From Aquimarina mycalae (lineage in GTDB: Bacteria > Bacteroidota > Bacteroidia > Flavobacteriales > Flavobacteriaceae): DNA of 64,000 nt. Positions 17,365 to 26,041 of the stretch are shown here, piece by piece. How positions within the stretch are numbered: position 1 is the stretch's first letter; each line of letters opens with the position of its first letter. Where the stretch lies: assembly GCF_029906345.1 (NCBI RefSeq), contig NZ_JARYGY010000001.1, forward strand, positions 222,851 to 286,850, read 5' to 3'. A model generated the notes under the pieces. It was not told the DNA's origin. It did not search any database and was given only the letters and a program-made list of their open reading frames with translations. The translations under genes and the position numbers were made by a program.

Positions 17365-18801
17365 CTACATAACTTCGAGAATCATTTTCTCAAACTGATC
17401 TTTTGAAGCTTCGCATAATGGACATTCGTAGGTATCTGGTAATTCCATGAATTCTGTACCTTCCGCAATACCAGATACAACATCTCCTACTGATGGATCA
17501 TACACGGTTTGACAATCCTGGCATTGGTACACCTCAATTTCTACAGTCTCTTTTTTAGAAGTAATTCCTGCAAAACTTTCTTCATCATTTTTTCCCAAAT
17601 TTTGGAAATATGTTTTAGTAAGTTCTAACAATATGGCTGGCAAATCCATTTGATCTATATCTTGCGCATATACAATGTAACTTCGGGTATTAGCATCAAA
17701 ATTTTTGGCATACAATACATTATACGTAGGTCTAATCACAAAATCTTTTACCGCGCTAGGTGTCTTATTTTCTTCTATAACTACTGATGTAAAATACCTT
17801 TTCTGATTACGTCGTATGCTTATCGCAAATGTCATCCCATAGGTACTAATATCATTCTGATCAAAATTCATAACCAGAAATTTTTTAAGGTCTAATGCTT
17901 TCTGACTACCTACAGGTAAATGCCAGTTTAGTTCTAAGGCAGAATGACGTACATTTATTCCGAATTGGCCCAGAAGTTTCTCCAGTGCCAGTTTACATTC
18001 CTTTGGTATCCCTTTAATGATAAATGATTTCCATGGAGTTAAACATATTTTTCCGATTCGATATTCTATACAAAATTCGCAAAGTGCTTTCAGGAATGTA
18101 AGATCATATTGATTATTCCTCCAATATAAGCCTAACCAGTATTGATTGATTCCCATTTTATTCATGCCTTCATAATAGGGAAATGGTTTAAAATTAACCC
18201 GCAATGGTTTTTCGAAAATTCGGTTATTCGTATCAATACTTTCATTAAGGAACTGAAAAAGTTCATCTACCGTATTTACTTTTTCGTATACTCTTTCAAT
18301 TTCTTGAGCAACTTTAGCAATATCCCAAGTAAATATTAGTACTGGATAAAATACTTCTTCCCAACCAGGTAACTTTAAAAATAAATACCAATAATCCTCA
18401 TGAGTTGAAGCGATAAAATTAAGATCTCCCGAAAACAACGAAACCAACTGTTGTTGAGGATCACTTATATTGATTTTTAATTGAGGTTTATATCTGAATT
18501 GTTCAAGAATATATAAATATGTTGTGCCACGTAACCAAACAGTAGAATTGAAAATATCTATAGAAACGTAAGAACAACTTATATTTTGCTCCGTTTCAGG
18601 AGTAAAAAAATCAGAGTCAAATGATTCGTGTTCTGCAACCACATTTCCTTTTTCATCCTTTGAAGGGAATATGATATCTTGTCTGGATCCGAAATGAAAT
18701 GTGTTTAGTCCTAGCGTTTCAGCATACAAAATAAAACGCTGCATTTCGCTTGGCGATAAAATTCCACCTTTTATATTTACTCTATGCATAAATTCTTCCA
18801 T
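17365..18801 (-). CDS. Nitrite/sulfite reductase-like protein with C-terminal rubredoxin domain, partner of nitrate reductase
   Basis: A 478-residue protein encoded two bases after the nitrate reductase gene (stop, GG, ATG), so the two are co-translated. The N-terminal segments (HRVNIKGGILSPSEM, then LNTFHFGSRQDIIFP) resemble the ferredoxin-like half domain of nitrite/sulfite reductases, and a second similar unit lies near residues 190-300. The siroheme/4Fe-4S cysteine motifs of true NiR/SiR enzymes are not visible, so a catalytic role is doubtful. The last 55 residues are a rubredoxin: VYQCQDCQTVYD and YECPLCEASKDQ give the four Fe ligands. I infer an electron-transfer partner or assembly factor for the nitrate reductase. 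Confidence 0.75.
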   Translation of the reverse strand: MEEFMHRVNIKGGILSPSEMQRFILYAETLGLNTFHFGSRQDIIFPSKDEKGNVVAEHESFDSDFFTPETEQNISCSYVSIDIFNSTVWLRGTTYLYILEQFRYKPQLKINISDPQQQLVSLFSGDLNFIASTHEDYWYLFLKLPGWEEVFYPVLIFTWDIAKVAQEIERVYEKVNTVDELFQFLNESIDTNNRIFEKPLRVNFKPFPYYEGMNKMGINQYWLGLYWRNNQYDLTFLKALCEFCIEYRIGKICLTPWKSFIIKGIPKECKLALEKLLGQFGINVRHSALELNWHLPVGSQKALDLKKFLVMNFDQNDISTYGMTFAISIRRNQKRYFTSVVIEENKTPSAVKDFVIRPTYNVLYAKNFDANTRSYIVYAQDIDQMDLPAILLELTKTYFQNLGKNDEESFAGITSKKETVEIEVYQCQDCQTVYDPSVGDVVSGIAEGTEFMELPDTYECPLCEASKDQFEKMILEVM

Positions 18802-18803
18802 CC

Positions 18804-21800
18804 TTACGCTAATTGCATTACATTATTTAGCACTTCTTTTACTTCTGGCTTACAACTTCCGCAACCTAATCCAGCTCCTGTTTGTAAGCAAAGTTCTGAG
18901 AAATCTTCACAGCCCGATTTTATGGCTTCTTCCAGGTTACCTTCTCCAACCTGACTGCAAGAACAAATTAGTTTACCAAGTACAGGTTCATCTGGTTGTG
19001 ACGACCTTAGCAACTCATCTCTTTTTTCTGATAATTCTATTTTCTCTTCGATCAACCTTTTAAAATCGGCAAACTCACTCTTATCTCCCATTAAAATTGC
19101 TCCGACCAACCAATCATTTTTAATGATGCATTTTTTATAAAAACGTTTCCCTACATCCATAAAAATCACTTCTTCATACGATGGATCTTCTTTGGGAACA
19201 TCAATATTTCCAATACTACATAAATCGAGATCTTCAAACTTTAAAATATTCATGAATACAGATCCTTTATAAATGGCGCTAAAATCTCCTAAAAGATATT
19301 TTGCTACGATATCAGCTTGTTGTTCTGCTGCTGCCGTAATACCAAATAGATTACCTTCAAATTCGGCAATCTCACCAACTGCAAAAATACTCGGATCACT
19401 AGATTGTAAATATTGATTTACCAAAATTCCTCTTCGACAATCAACACCTACCGCTTTTGCTAAATCTATATTAGGAATCGTACCAATAGAATATACTACT
19501 GCATTACACGCAAATGACTTTCCAGATTTTAGATTTACCAGTAATGAACCAGAATCTTGATTAAAAACAGTATCTACTTCGTTATCAAAATGAATTTGAA
19601 TTCCTTTTTCACGAACATCCTCTGCCAACAGACGACTTGCTACAATATCTAATTGACGCTCCATCAATCGATTACCACGTTGTACAATTGTAATCTTCAC
19701 TCTTTTCTTTCGCAATGCTGCAGCCAATTCTAACCCTAATAGTCCTCCTCCGACTATGGTAACATGTTGTTCATGATCAGGCAATCCTGTTTCTTCTAAA
19801 AATGTTTTTAGCTTATCAGCATCACCTCTATCTCTCATGGTAAACCTTCCTGGCAGATGTATTGGCACTTCTTTAGGAACAAAAGCTCTACTTCCTGTTG
19901 CCATTAGGACTACATCATAAACATGTTTTTCTCCTCTGCTATCAATAAGATATTTTTCTTCCCTATTGATTTCAGTAATCGGATTACTAGTAGATAAGGT
20001 TACATTAAGAGATTCCATGCTTCCTTCCCGCATTTTTTGCAACTGTTTCCAAGTTAATTCCTCGCTTACATATTCTGGTAATAAAACACGGTTGTAAAAA
20101 GGGTATGGTTCTTTAGAAAATACGATAATATCATCTTCGGTATTATGTTCTCGATATGTTTGTATAAAACGATATGCAGCGGTTCCAGCACCGATGATAC
20201 AAATTTTCTGTTTCTCCTTCACAAATTTTGAAACTTGTACCGCAGAGAATTTAAAGTCTGGTTCCTTAGAAATTGGGTCAATAATACTAGTTGTTAGATT
20301 ATTAGCTCGACCATAATCATTTCCTAATACTTTACCCCAATGCATTGGTAAAAACACTACTCCTTTACCTATGGTATCGCATACTTTTACAGTAACTTGT
20401 ACCTTTCCTCTTTTACTTTCTACAATAGCAATATCGCCATCTTTAATCTTTCTTAGAAAAGCATCCACTTGGTTCATTTCCAGAAACGGATGCGGTATAT
20501 GCGTTAATAGCCTATTTACTTTTCCTGTCTTTGTTCTAGTATGCCATTGATCTCGAACTCTACCTGTTGTTAGAATTAAAGGGTGTTTCTCTGTCAATAA
20601 TTCTGATGTAGGCTTAATAAACCTAGGAATCATAAATTTGGCATTACCCGTATCTGTATAGAAACGTTTATCTTGAAATAGACGAGCGGTTCCCATATGT
20701 CCTTGCTCTGGTACAGGCCATTGAAAACTACCTTCTGTTTTTAAACGATCATAACTTAAACCTGAAATATCAATATTAGTACCCTTTGTAAGTTGGCAGT
20801 GTTCCTTATACACTTCTTCTACAGAGGTGTAATCAAATCCTCTGTAATCCATTCGCTGTGCAAATTTCCATAGAATCTCGGCATCTGGCATAGCTTCTCC
20901 TGGTGGATCTATTACTTTATTGAGGTACGTAATCCTACGTTCACTATTAGTCATCGTTCCTTCTTTTTCTGCCCAACCTGCAGCTGGTAATACCAAATCG
21001 GCATATTCTAATGTTTCTGACCGATGCGAAATATCTTGCACTATAACGAATTTTGCCTTTTGGAGTGCTTTTTCAATTTTATTGGCATTAGGAAGACTAA
21101 CTAGTGGATTTGTACAAATGATCCATATTGCCTTTAGTTTTCCACTTTCTAATGCGTCGAACATTTCAGTAGCCGTCAATCCTAGTTTTTCCGAAATCTC
21201 TTTTCCTCTCCAAAAGTTGGCAACTTCTAGTCTGTGTTTTTCATTACTTAGATCCTTATGTGCTGCCAATAGATTTGCCATTCCTCCTACTTCTCTGCCA
21301 CCCATTGCATTAGGTTGGCCCGTTAATGAAAAAGGTCCAGATCCTGGTTTTCCGATATGACCGGTAAGTAACGATAAATTTAACAACGCATTATTTTTGT
21401 ATACTCCTATAGAACTTTGGTTTAGTCCCATTGCCCACAGTGTTATAAATCCTTTAGCATTACCGATATATGAAGCAGCTTTTTTGATGTCGGTTACTGC
21501 TACTCCACAAACTTTAGATGCTTCAGTTAATGACATGGACTGAAGCGATTCTTTTAATAACTCATAATTATCAGTATGATTTGCGATGAAGTTTTTATCA
21601 ACTTTTCTTTTATCAATTAATCGTTTAGCAATGGCATTATATAATACTATATCAGTACCAGGAATTATTTGCAAATGCAGATCCGCAATATCACAAGATT
21701 GTGTTTTTCTAGGATCTACGACAATGATTTTGGTATCGGGATTTTGTTCTTTATGAGCTTCAATTCTTCTATATAAAATTGGATGACACCAAGCTGGATT

Positions 21801-22325
21801 CGCTCCTGCTATCATAAAACAATCTGCAAGTTCTATATCGTCATAGGCTATAGGAACACTATCTTCTCCTATGGCTTGCTTGTATCCAACAACAGCAGAG
21901 CTCATACACAATCTGGAATTGGTATCAATATTATTAGTACCTATAAAACCTTTAGTCAGTTTATTTACAAGGTAATATTCTTCTGTAAGACATTGTCCAG
22001 AAACATAAAACCCTACACTATCTGGACCATATTTATTAATGATTGAATTAAAAACTGCTGCTGCTCGATCAAAAGCCTGATCCCATGATACTCTTTGTAG
22101 TTCGTGCCCTTTACTCCATCTCATTTCGGGATATAGGACCCTATCACTTTTGTCCTGAACCACATGATGTAAGTTCATTCCTTTAGAACACAACATTCCC
22201 TTATTCACTGGATGATCAGGGTCTCCTTCTACAGTAATGGCACCTTTAGCATCCTTTTTAGCAATGATTCCGCAACCAACACCACAATAAGAACAGGTAG
22301 TTTTATAAGATTTAAATGCAGTCAT
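18804..22325 (-). CDS. nasA: Assimilatory nitrate reductase fused to FAD/NAD(P)H reductase and BFD-type [2Fe-2S] domain
   Basis: A 1173-residue three-part enzyme that should reduce nitrate to nitrite in the cytoplasm with its own electron input. Residues 1 to about 690 are a NasA/NarB-type molybdopterin oxidoreductase: a 4Fe-4S motif with Cys11, 14, 18 and 46, NIDTNSRLCMSSAV, and MNQSSIGVYKNNALLNL-type cofactor segments. Residues about 700-1090 are a pyridine-nucleotide oxidoreductase with an FAD motif (CIIGAGTAAYRFI) and an NAD motif (VTIVGGGLLGLELAAALR), similar to the front of NirB. The last 65 residues form a BFD-like cluster domain (LICSCSQVGEGNLEEAI, GLGCGSCKPEV). An operator-like palindrome lies just upstream. 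Fusion replaces separate NasB/NasC reductase subunits. Confidence 0.9.
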   Translation of the reverse strand: MTAFKSYKTTCSYCGVGCGIIAKKDAKGAITVEGDPDHPVNKGMLCSKGMNLHHVVQDKSDRVLYPEMRWSKGHELQRVSWDQAFDRAAAVFNSIINKYGPDSVGFYVSGQCLTEEYYLVNKLTKGFIGTNNIDTNSRLCMSSAVVGYKQAIGEDSVPIAYDDIELADCFMIAGANPAWCHPILYRRIEAHKEQNPDTKIIVVDPRKTQSCDIADLHLQIIPGTDIVLYNAIAKRLIDKRKVDKNFIANHTDNYELLKESLQSMSLTEASKVCGVAVTDIKKAASYIGNAKGFITLWAMGLNQSSIGVYKNNALLNLSLLTGHIGKPGSGPFSLTGQPNAMGGREVGGMANLLAAHKDLSNEKHRLEVANFWRGKEISEKLGLTATEMFDALESGKLKAIWIICTNPLVSLPNANKIEKALQKAKFVIVQDISHRSETLEYADLVLPAAGWAEKEGTMTNSERRITYLNKVIDPPGEAMPDAEILWKFAQRMDYRGFDYTSVEEVYKEHCQLTKGTNIDISGLSYDRLKTEGSFQWPVPEQGHMGTARLFQDKRFYTDTGNAKFMIPRFIKPTSELLTEKHPLILTTGRVRDQWHTRTKTGKVNRLLTHIPHPFLEMNQVDAFLRKIKDGDIAIVESKRGKVQVTVKVCDTIGKGVVFLPMHWGKVLGNDYGRANNLTTSIIDPISKEPDFKFSAVQVSKFVKEKQKICIIGAGTAAYRFIQTYREHNTEDDIIVFSKEPYPFYNRVLLPEYVSEELTWKQLQKMREGSMESLNVTLSTSNPITEINREEKYLIDSRGEKHVYDVVLMATGSRAFVPKEVPIHLPGRFTMRDRGDADKLKTFLEETGLPDHEQHVTIVGGGLLGLELAAALRKKRVKITIVQRGNRLMERQLDIVASRLLAEDVREKGIQIHFDNEVDTVFNQDSGSLLVNLKSGKSFACNAVVYSIGTIPNIDLAKAVGVDCRRGILVNQYLQSSDPSIFAVGEIAEFEGNLFGITAAAEQQADIVAKYLLGDFSAIYKGSVFMNILKFEDLDLCSIGNIDVPKEDPSYEEVIFMDVGKRFYKKCIIKNDWLVGAILMGDKSEFADFKRLIEEKIELSEKRDELLRSSQPDEPVLGKLICSCSQVGEGNLEEAIKSGCEDFSELCLQTGAGLGCGSCKPEVKEVLNNVMQLA

Positions 22326-22363
22326 ATATCGATTTAAAAAACACTTAAGTTACTCTTCAAAAC

Positions 22364-22379
22364 TAAGTATTAATACGTA
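22364..22379 (-). promoter_or_regulatory. Nitrate-regulon palindrome upstream of nasA
   Basis: Plus-strand TAAGTAT-TA-ATACGTA; read on the minus strand it is followed by G and TTTTG. Its centre lies about 47 bases before the nasA ATG. Same 7-2-7 layout as the sites before nrtA, narK and nirB. Confidence 0.6.
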
Positions 22380-22504
22380 TTCATCATAACTTCAAATCCT
22401 TTTTATAGCGTAAACACAAAAGAATTACGGATTCGACAAAATATGTATGATTAAAAAATGATTATAGGATTTTAAGGCTATAACTTTTATTAACTTATAG
22501 ATAC

Positions 22505-22536
22505 AAAAAAGCCGGTTACAACTTCTTGTAACCGGC
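22505..22536 (-). terminator. Strong intrinsic terminator upstream of nasA
   Basis: Perfect 11-base stem GCCGGTTACAA / TTGTAACCGGC with a four-base loop, followed on the minus strand by six Ts. It ends whatever transcript comes from upstream of nasA. Its sequence is closely similar to the narK terminator at 23139-23170. Confidence 0.88.
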
Positions 22537-22620
22537 AACACAAGAAACACTTAAAGCTACTAGTTCTTTAAGGTTTCAAACACTAAGTTGTATAAGGAGA
22601 ATTCAAAAGTATCTTCTGAA
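22505..22620 (-). ncRNA. Candidate small RNA or terminated leader in the nitrate island
   Basis: Between a nitrate-type half-palindrome (22661-22676) and the strong terminator at 22505 there is a short stretch with no long reading frame. The palindrome is followed on the minus strand by GTTTTT and, about 22 bases later, TAGAAATTT, a poor match to the -7 box. A transcript starting near 22620 would be about 115 nt and end at the terminator. An 18-codon reading frame (ATG at 22639) overlaps the proposed start. It could instead be the 3' end of the 108-aa gene mRNA or a nasA leader. No expression evidence is possible here. Confidence 0.3.
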
Positions 22621-22660
22621 TATAAATTTCTATTAGCATTCTAAATTGGCACTTAAAAAC

Positions 22661-22676
22661 TAAGTACTGAAATATT
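22661..22676 (-). promoter_or_regulatory. Degenerate nitrate-regulon palindrome
   Basis: On the minus strand one half is intact (GTACTTA, followed by GTTTTT); the other half (AATATTT) is degenerate. It lies between the 108-aa gene and the terminator upstream of nasA. Confidence 0.4.
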
Positions 22677-22758
22677 ACTTTAAATATACCAATATTACTC
22701 AAACAGATTCTAAAACACTTGTCTTTTTGGAAAAATTTATCAACTATAACGTTTCAGG

Positions 22759-23085
22759 TCATGCTGCTCTTTCAATTTTTCTTAATAATCCGATTTCTAT
22801 ATACTCCTTTATTTTATTAATTTTTTCAATTTTCTTAGTATCAATAGGTATCCAACCGTCAATCTTAATCATATCATTAGGATTGCTACTAAAAAACATT
22901 TCATACTCATAGGTTTCTAGGTGATTATTGATCCCGTACGAATCGGGGTTATTTTTTATCTTATCCGAAATGCGTTTCTTAACGATTTCTATTTTGGATG
23001 CAAAATCTAGGTTTCCAGTATCTCTGTGTATTTCTACATCCAAAAACTCCGTAATCGATATACTTATTAATTCTTCTATATTCAT
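22759..23085 (-). CDS. Small protein of unknown function, paralogue of the 112-aa gene at 24852
   Basis: A 108-residue soluble protein located between narK and nasA. It is about 60 percent identical by eye to the 112-aa protein encoded at 24852-25190; long shared blocks include FLDVEIHRDTGNLDFASKIE and YEYEMFFSSNPNDMIKIDGW. There is no signal peptide, membrane segment or cysteine motif. Conserved charged and aromatic residues (EIHRDTG, FFSSNPND) suggest a specific binding role. I do not recognise the family. The narK terminator lies just upstream, so it needs read-through or its own promoter. Presence of two copies in the nitrate island points to a role in nitrate transport or reduction. Confidence 0.72.
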   Translation of the reverse strand: MNIEELISISITEFLDVEIHRDTGNLDFASKIEIVKKRISDKIKNNPDSYGINNHLETYEYEMFFSSNPNDMIKIDGWIPIDTKKIEKINKIKEYIEIGLLRKIERAA

Positions 23086-23138
23086 ACTCTCTTTTTTTTT
23101 GTATTAGATATAACTCAACAAATCTGAATGTTATAAGG

Positions 23139-23170
23139 AAAAAAACCAGTTACAATTTCTCATAACTGGT
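23139..23170 (-). terminator. Intrinsic terminator after narK
   Basis: Eight-base stem ACCAGTTA / TAACTGGT with a ten-base loop and a run of Ts on the minus strand, 24 bases after the narK stop. It shares most of its sequence, including the loop, with the terminator at 22505-22536; the stem differences are compensatory. Confidence 0.8.
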
Positions 23171-23193
23171 ATCAAAATTCATTTTTCGATATA

Positions 23194-24594
23194 TTAATTA
23201 TAAGCAGGAACTGCTTTCATTTCTTTTTCTACAGCTTTTTCATCTTCAGTAGAAAACTTAATTGCCAATGATACGATTGCAGTAAAAACTACAAAAACTC
23301 CAATAATAAAATATCCACTTGACACTGCTTCAGAAGAAGCTAAAGCTTGTGCGGCTTCTACCGCTTCCTGACCTAAACTTTGATTCTCGGCAATAGCAGT
23401 TTTTTCTGCAATGGCTGATTTTGATTTTAATACCATCGCAGCCACAAATGCACCAACATTTCCTCCTGCTCCTACAATACCCGAGATTGATCCTATTGCC
23501 TTTTTATTAATAAAAGGCACTACAGAAAAAGTAGCTCCTTCTGCCATTTGAACTGTTAAACTAAAACCTACTAAAAATACAATACCAAAAGCTAATCCGG
23601 TCATTCCTGAAAATAATGATAACATTAGTCCTTCAACCGCAAGTATCGCTGCTAAAAATAGTACGCGTCCTCTTAATCCCTTAAGTTTACCAAACTTATC
23701 ACCAAAAAAACCACCTAAAGTTCTAGCAAAAATATTCATTAAAGCAAATGATAAAACCAAGTTACCTGCTGTAGATCTTTCTAACTGAAATGTATTCTGA
23801 AGATAATCATCCATTGTTCCGTATACAGTGAGTTCCATTCCAAAACAAGCTGCATATACTACAAATAAAATCCATACTCTATAATCCTTAATAGCACTCA
23901 AAAAACTTACTTCATCCTTTTTTGACTGTGGTAACTCTCCTTTAGCTTTTAAGGCTGCATAATTCCCTTGTGGTGTATCCTGAGTAAAAAAGTAATACAC
24001 TACTCCCATTAGAAAACAAACAATACCCGCAATCACCATACAGTATCTCCAAGCTTCTGTTTCGGCTACTCCAAAACTTATCACAGCTGCAGCAATTAAT
24101 GGCATTCCTAAACGATTTGCTCCTCCACCAAGATTTCCCCATCCCGCTGAAGTAGCATTCGCTGTACCTACGATATTAGGTGCAAACATTATAGAAGTGT
24201 GAAACTGAGTGATTACAAATGATGCTCCGATAAATCCAATAAACAACCTACAAATAATAAACTGCAAAGGAGTTTGCACAAAACCCAACAGAATTACAGG
24301 AATCGCGCCTAAAATCAATAACCAAGTATAGCAAATTCGTGGGCCGTACTTATCACATAACTTACCAATCAATAATCTGGCAAAAACGGTACCTGATACT
24401 GCAACAATAATCGAATTCCATTTTTGATCAGGTGACAATCCTAGATCTTTTACTACATCTGGCATAAACGGAACAATTCCGAACCAGGAAAAGAAACAGA
24501 TGAAAAACGCTATAGAAGTTATCCAAAAAGTTCGAATTGGTAGACTTTTTAGATTTAACAAATTCAAGGTTGTAGATTTACTATTAGTAGTCAT
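23194..24594 (-). CDS. narK: NarK-type nitrate/nitrite transporter (MFS)
   Basis: A 466-residue major facilitator protein for nitrate uptake and/or nitrite exchange in the inner membrane. It has regularly spaced hydrophobic segments consistent with 12 helices, the MFS loop motif GKLCDKYGPRICY, and the nitrate signatures GWGNLGGGANRLGMPL and SGIVGAGGNVGAF, which carry the glycine-rich helices of the nitrate/nitrite porter family. A hydrophilic/alanine-rich insert near residues 390-425 lies between the last helices. A palindrome of the nitrate type is found 75 bases upstream of the ATG and a terminator follows the stop, so it can be transcribed alone. Confidence 0.92.
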   Translation of the reverse strand: MTTNSKSTTLNLLNLKSLPIRTFWITSIAFFICFFSWFGIVPFMPDVVKDLGLSPDQKWNSIIVAVSGTVFARLLIGKLCDKYGPRICYTWLLILGAIPVILLGFVQTPLQFIICRLFIGFIGASFVITQFHTSIMFAPNIVGTANATSAGWGNLGGGANRLGMPLIAAAVISFGVAETEAWRYCMVIAGIVCFLMGVVYYFFTQDTPQGNYAALKAKGELPQSKKDEVSFLSAIKDYRVWILFVVYAACFGMELTVYGTMDDYLQNTFQLERSTAGNLVLSFALMNIFARTLGGFFGDKFGKLKGLRGRVLFLAAILAVEGLMLSLFSGMTGLAFGIVFLVGFSLTVQMAEGATFSVVPFINKKAIGSISGIVGAGGNVGAFVAAMVLKSKSAIAEKTAIAENQSLGQEAVEAAQALASSEAVSSGYFIIGVFVVFTAIVSLAIKFSTEDEKAVEKEMKAVPAYN

Positions 24595-24661
24595 TATTAC
24601 TTAGTTTTTAGTTTTACACATCCCGTATTTCAATATAAAATACGTAATTACTGACCAAAAC

Positions 24662-24677
24662 TAAGTACAAATACTTA
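24662..24677 (-). promoter_or_regulatory. Nitrate-regulon palindrome upstream of narK
   Basis: Minus-strand TAAGTAT-TT-GTACTTA followed by G and TTTTG, centred about 75 bases before the narK ATG. A TATATTG element about 18 bases beyond the TTTG could be the -7 box. Confidence 0.6.
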
Positions 24678-24851
24678 AATAAAACTTCTAAAACTCTTAT
24701 AATTGACAATCTCAGAATATTATTATGATATTCACAAATACACTATGAGTAATTTAAAAAAAACGAAATATTGCATTTGTTAGAATCAAAATATCATAAT
24801 TCATTTTTCTTTAATTAGACACGTTTCGCAAAGCTTCAGAACTAATGTTTG

Positions 24852-25190
24852 TTAGTTGTATAACGGTTTTATTTTTCTTAGCAATCCAATTTCAATATAT
24901 TCCGAAATTTTTTCTACTCTTCCTATATTACTTGTTTCTATAGGCACCCATCCATCTATTTTAATCATATCATTAGGGTTACTACTAAAAAACATTTCAT
25001 ATTCGTACTTATTAAGAGTATTTAAATCACCTAAAGAGTTTTGCTTATTTTTTATTTTATCTCCTATTCTTTTTTGCACAATTTCGATTTTAGAAGCAAA
25101 ATCTAAATTTCCAGTATCTCTGTGTATTTCTACATCCAAAAATTCGGCAATTGATACTTTAATCACCTCTTTTAAATTCACCATATTCAT
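24852..25190 (-). CDS. Small protein of unknown function, last gene of the nrt operon
   Basis: A 112-residue soluble protein, paralogous to the 108-aa protein at 22759-23085. Shared blocks: EFLDVEIHRDTGNLDFASKI, EYEMFFSSNPNDMIKIDGW and KISEYIEIGLLRKI; the variable part is the loop between residues 48 and 62. It starts 18 bases after the stop of the second nitrate ABC ATPase, so it is probably co-transcribed with the importer. No signal peptide, membrane helix or known motif is seen. Conservation of the two copies at conserved positions within one pathway island suggests a real, undescribed role. Confidence 0.75.
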   Translation of the reverse strand: MNMVNLKEVIKVSIAEFLDVEIHRDTGNLDFASKIEIVQKRIGDKIKNKQNSLGDLNTLNKYEYEMFFSSNPNDMIKIDGWVPIETSNIGRVEKISEYIEIGLLRKIKPLYN

Positions 25191-25208
25191 TTCGTTTTGG
25201 GTTATTAT

Positions 25209-26030
25209 TCAATGTTCTAAAAAATTAATCAAATGTTCTCTATATTTATAATAGTCTGGATGATCTAATACATCCTTTCTAAGACGAGGACGTTCAAAAT
25301 CAATATTCAGTATATCTCCAACTTTAGCTCTGGGACCGCTAGTCATCATGATGACTCTATCTGCCAAAAATATAGATTCATCTACGTCATGAGTAATCAT
25401 GATTGCTGTAATTTTTTCTTGATTCCATACTTCAATAAGTACATCCTGAAGCTCTCCTCTCGTTAGCGAATCTAGCATTCCAAAAGGTTCATCTAATAAT
25501 AAGACCTTTGGTTTGAGAGCAAAGGCTCTGGCTATACCAACACGCTGTTGCATTCCCTGAGACAATTCTTTAGCCTTCTTGTGCATAGATTCTTCCAGTC
25601 CCACTTTAGATAAATAATATTTCACAATATCATCTCTATCTTTTTTTGTACCGTGAGCAAACACCTGCTTTACTCCCAGCATTACATTATCATATGCAGT
25701 CATCCAAGGCAATAGACTAGGAGACTGGAATATCACACCTCTATCTGGACCTGGTCCTTTTATCGTTTGGTTATTCGCTACAATAGTTCCTCTTGAAATT
25801 GGATTAAGCCCTGCTATCATAGTAAGCAAGGTAGATTTACCACAACCTGAATGACCAATAATCGAAATAAACTCTTCATGCTTAACTTTTAAATCCAAAT
25901 CATCTAAGACAACATAATCTCCTTTTGGTGTAGGGTAAATTTTAGTGAGCTGAGAAATATCCAGCATATATTTATCTTCGAACAACCCGTTATCAGATCT
26001 ACGGACTTTTGATTCTTCTAATGTTTCCAT
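25209..26030 (-). CDS. nrtD: Nitrate ABC importer ATP-binding protein (NrtD-like)
   Basis: A 273-residue ATPase of the nitrate/sulfonate/taurine importer class. Walker [13 protein letters not shown]-loop segment [22 protein letters not shown] signature [14 protein letters not shown], Walker [13 protein letters not shown] and the switch His in [15 protein letters not shown] are all present. It has a 22-residue extra N-terminus before the usual start ([12 protein letters not shown]), so the start could also be the internal Met. It lies 11 bases after the first ATPase gene. Cyanobacterial importers use NrtC and NrtD as an ATPase pair; here neither carries the NrtC substrate-binding extension. 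Confidence 0.88.
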   Translation of the reverse strand: METLEESKVRRSDNGLFEDKYMLDISQLTKIYPTPKGDYVVLDDLDLKVKHEEFISIIGHSGCGKSTLLTMIAGLNPISRGTIVANNQTIKGPGPDRGVIFQSPSLLPWMTAYDNVMLGVKQVFAHGTKKDRDDIVKYYLSKVGLEESMHKKAKELSQGMQQRVGIARAFALKPKVLLLDEPFGMLDSLTRGELQDVLIEVWNQEKITAIMITHDVDESIFLADRVIMMTSGPRAKVGDILNIDFERPRLRKDVLDHPDYYKYREHLINFLEH

Positions 26031-26041
26031 TTCTTTATTTT

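Noticed and set aside
17365..18801. Calling the rubredoxin-tailed protein a nitrite reductase
   Set aside because: The siroheme/4Fe-4S cysteine pairs seen in NirB are not visible, and a complete NirB/NirD is encoded nearby.
22364..22379. Interpreting the nitrate palindromes as NarL 7-2-7 sites
   Set aside because: The TAC ends of the half-sites point toward the centre rather than outward, opposite to the NarL arrangement, so I describe the motif without that name.
22583..22639. An 18-codon frame upstream of nasA as a leader peptide
   Set aside because: No nitrogen-related codon pattern and its ATG may lie before the proposed transcript start.
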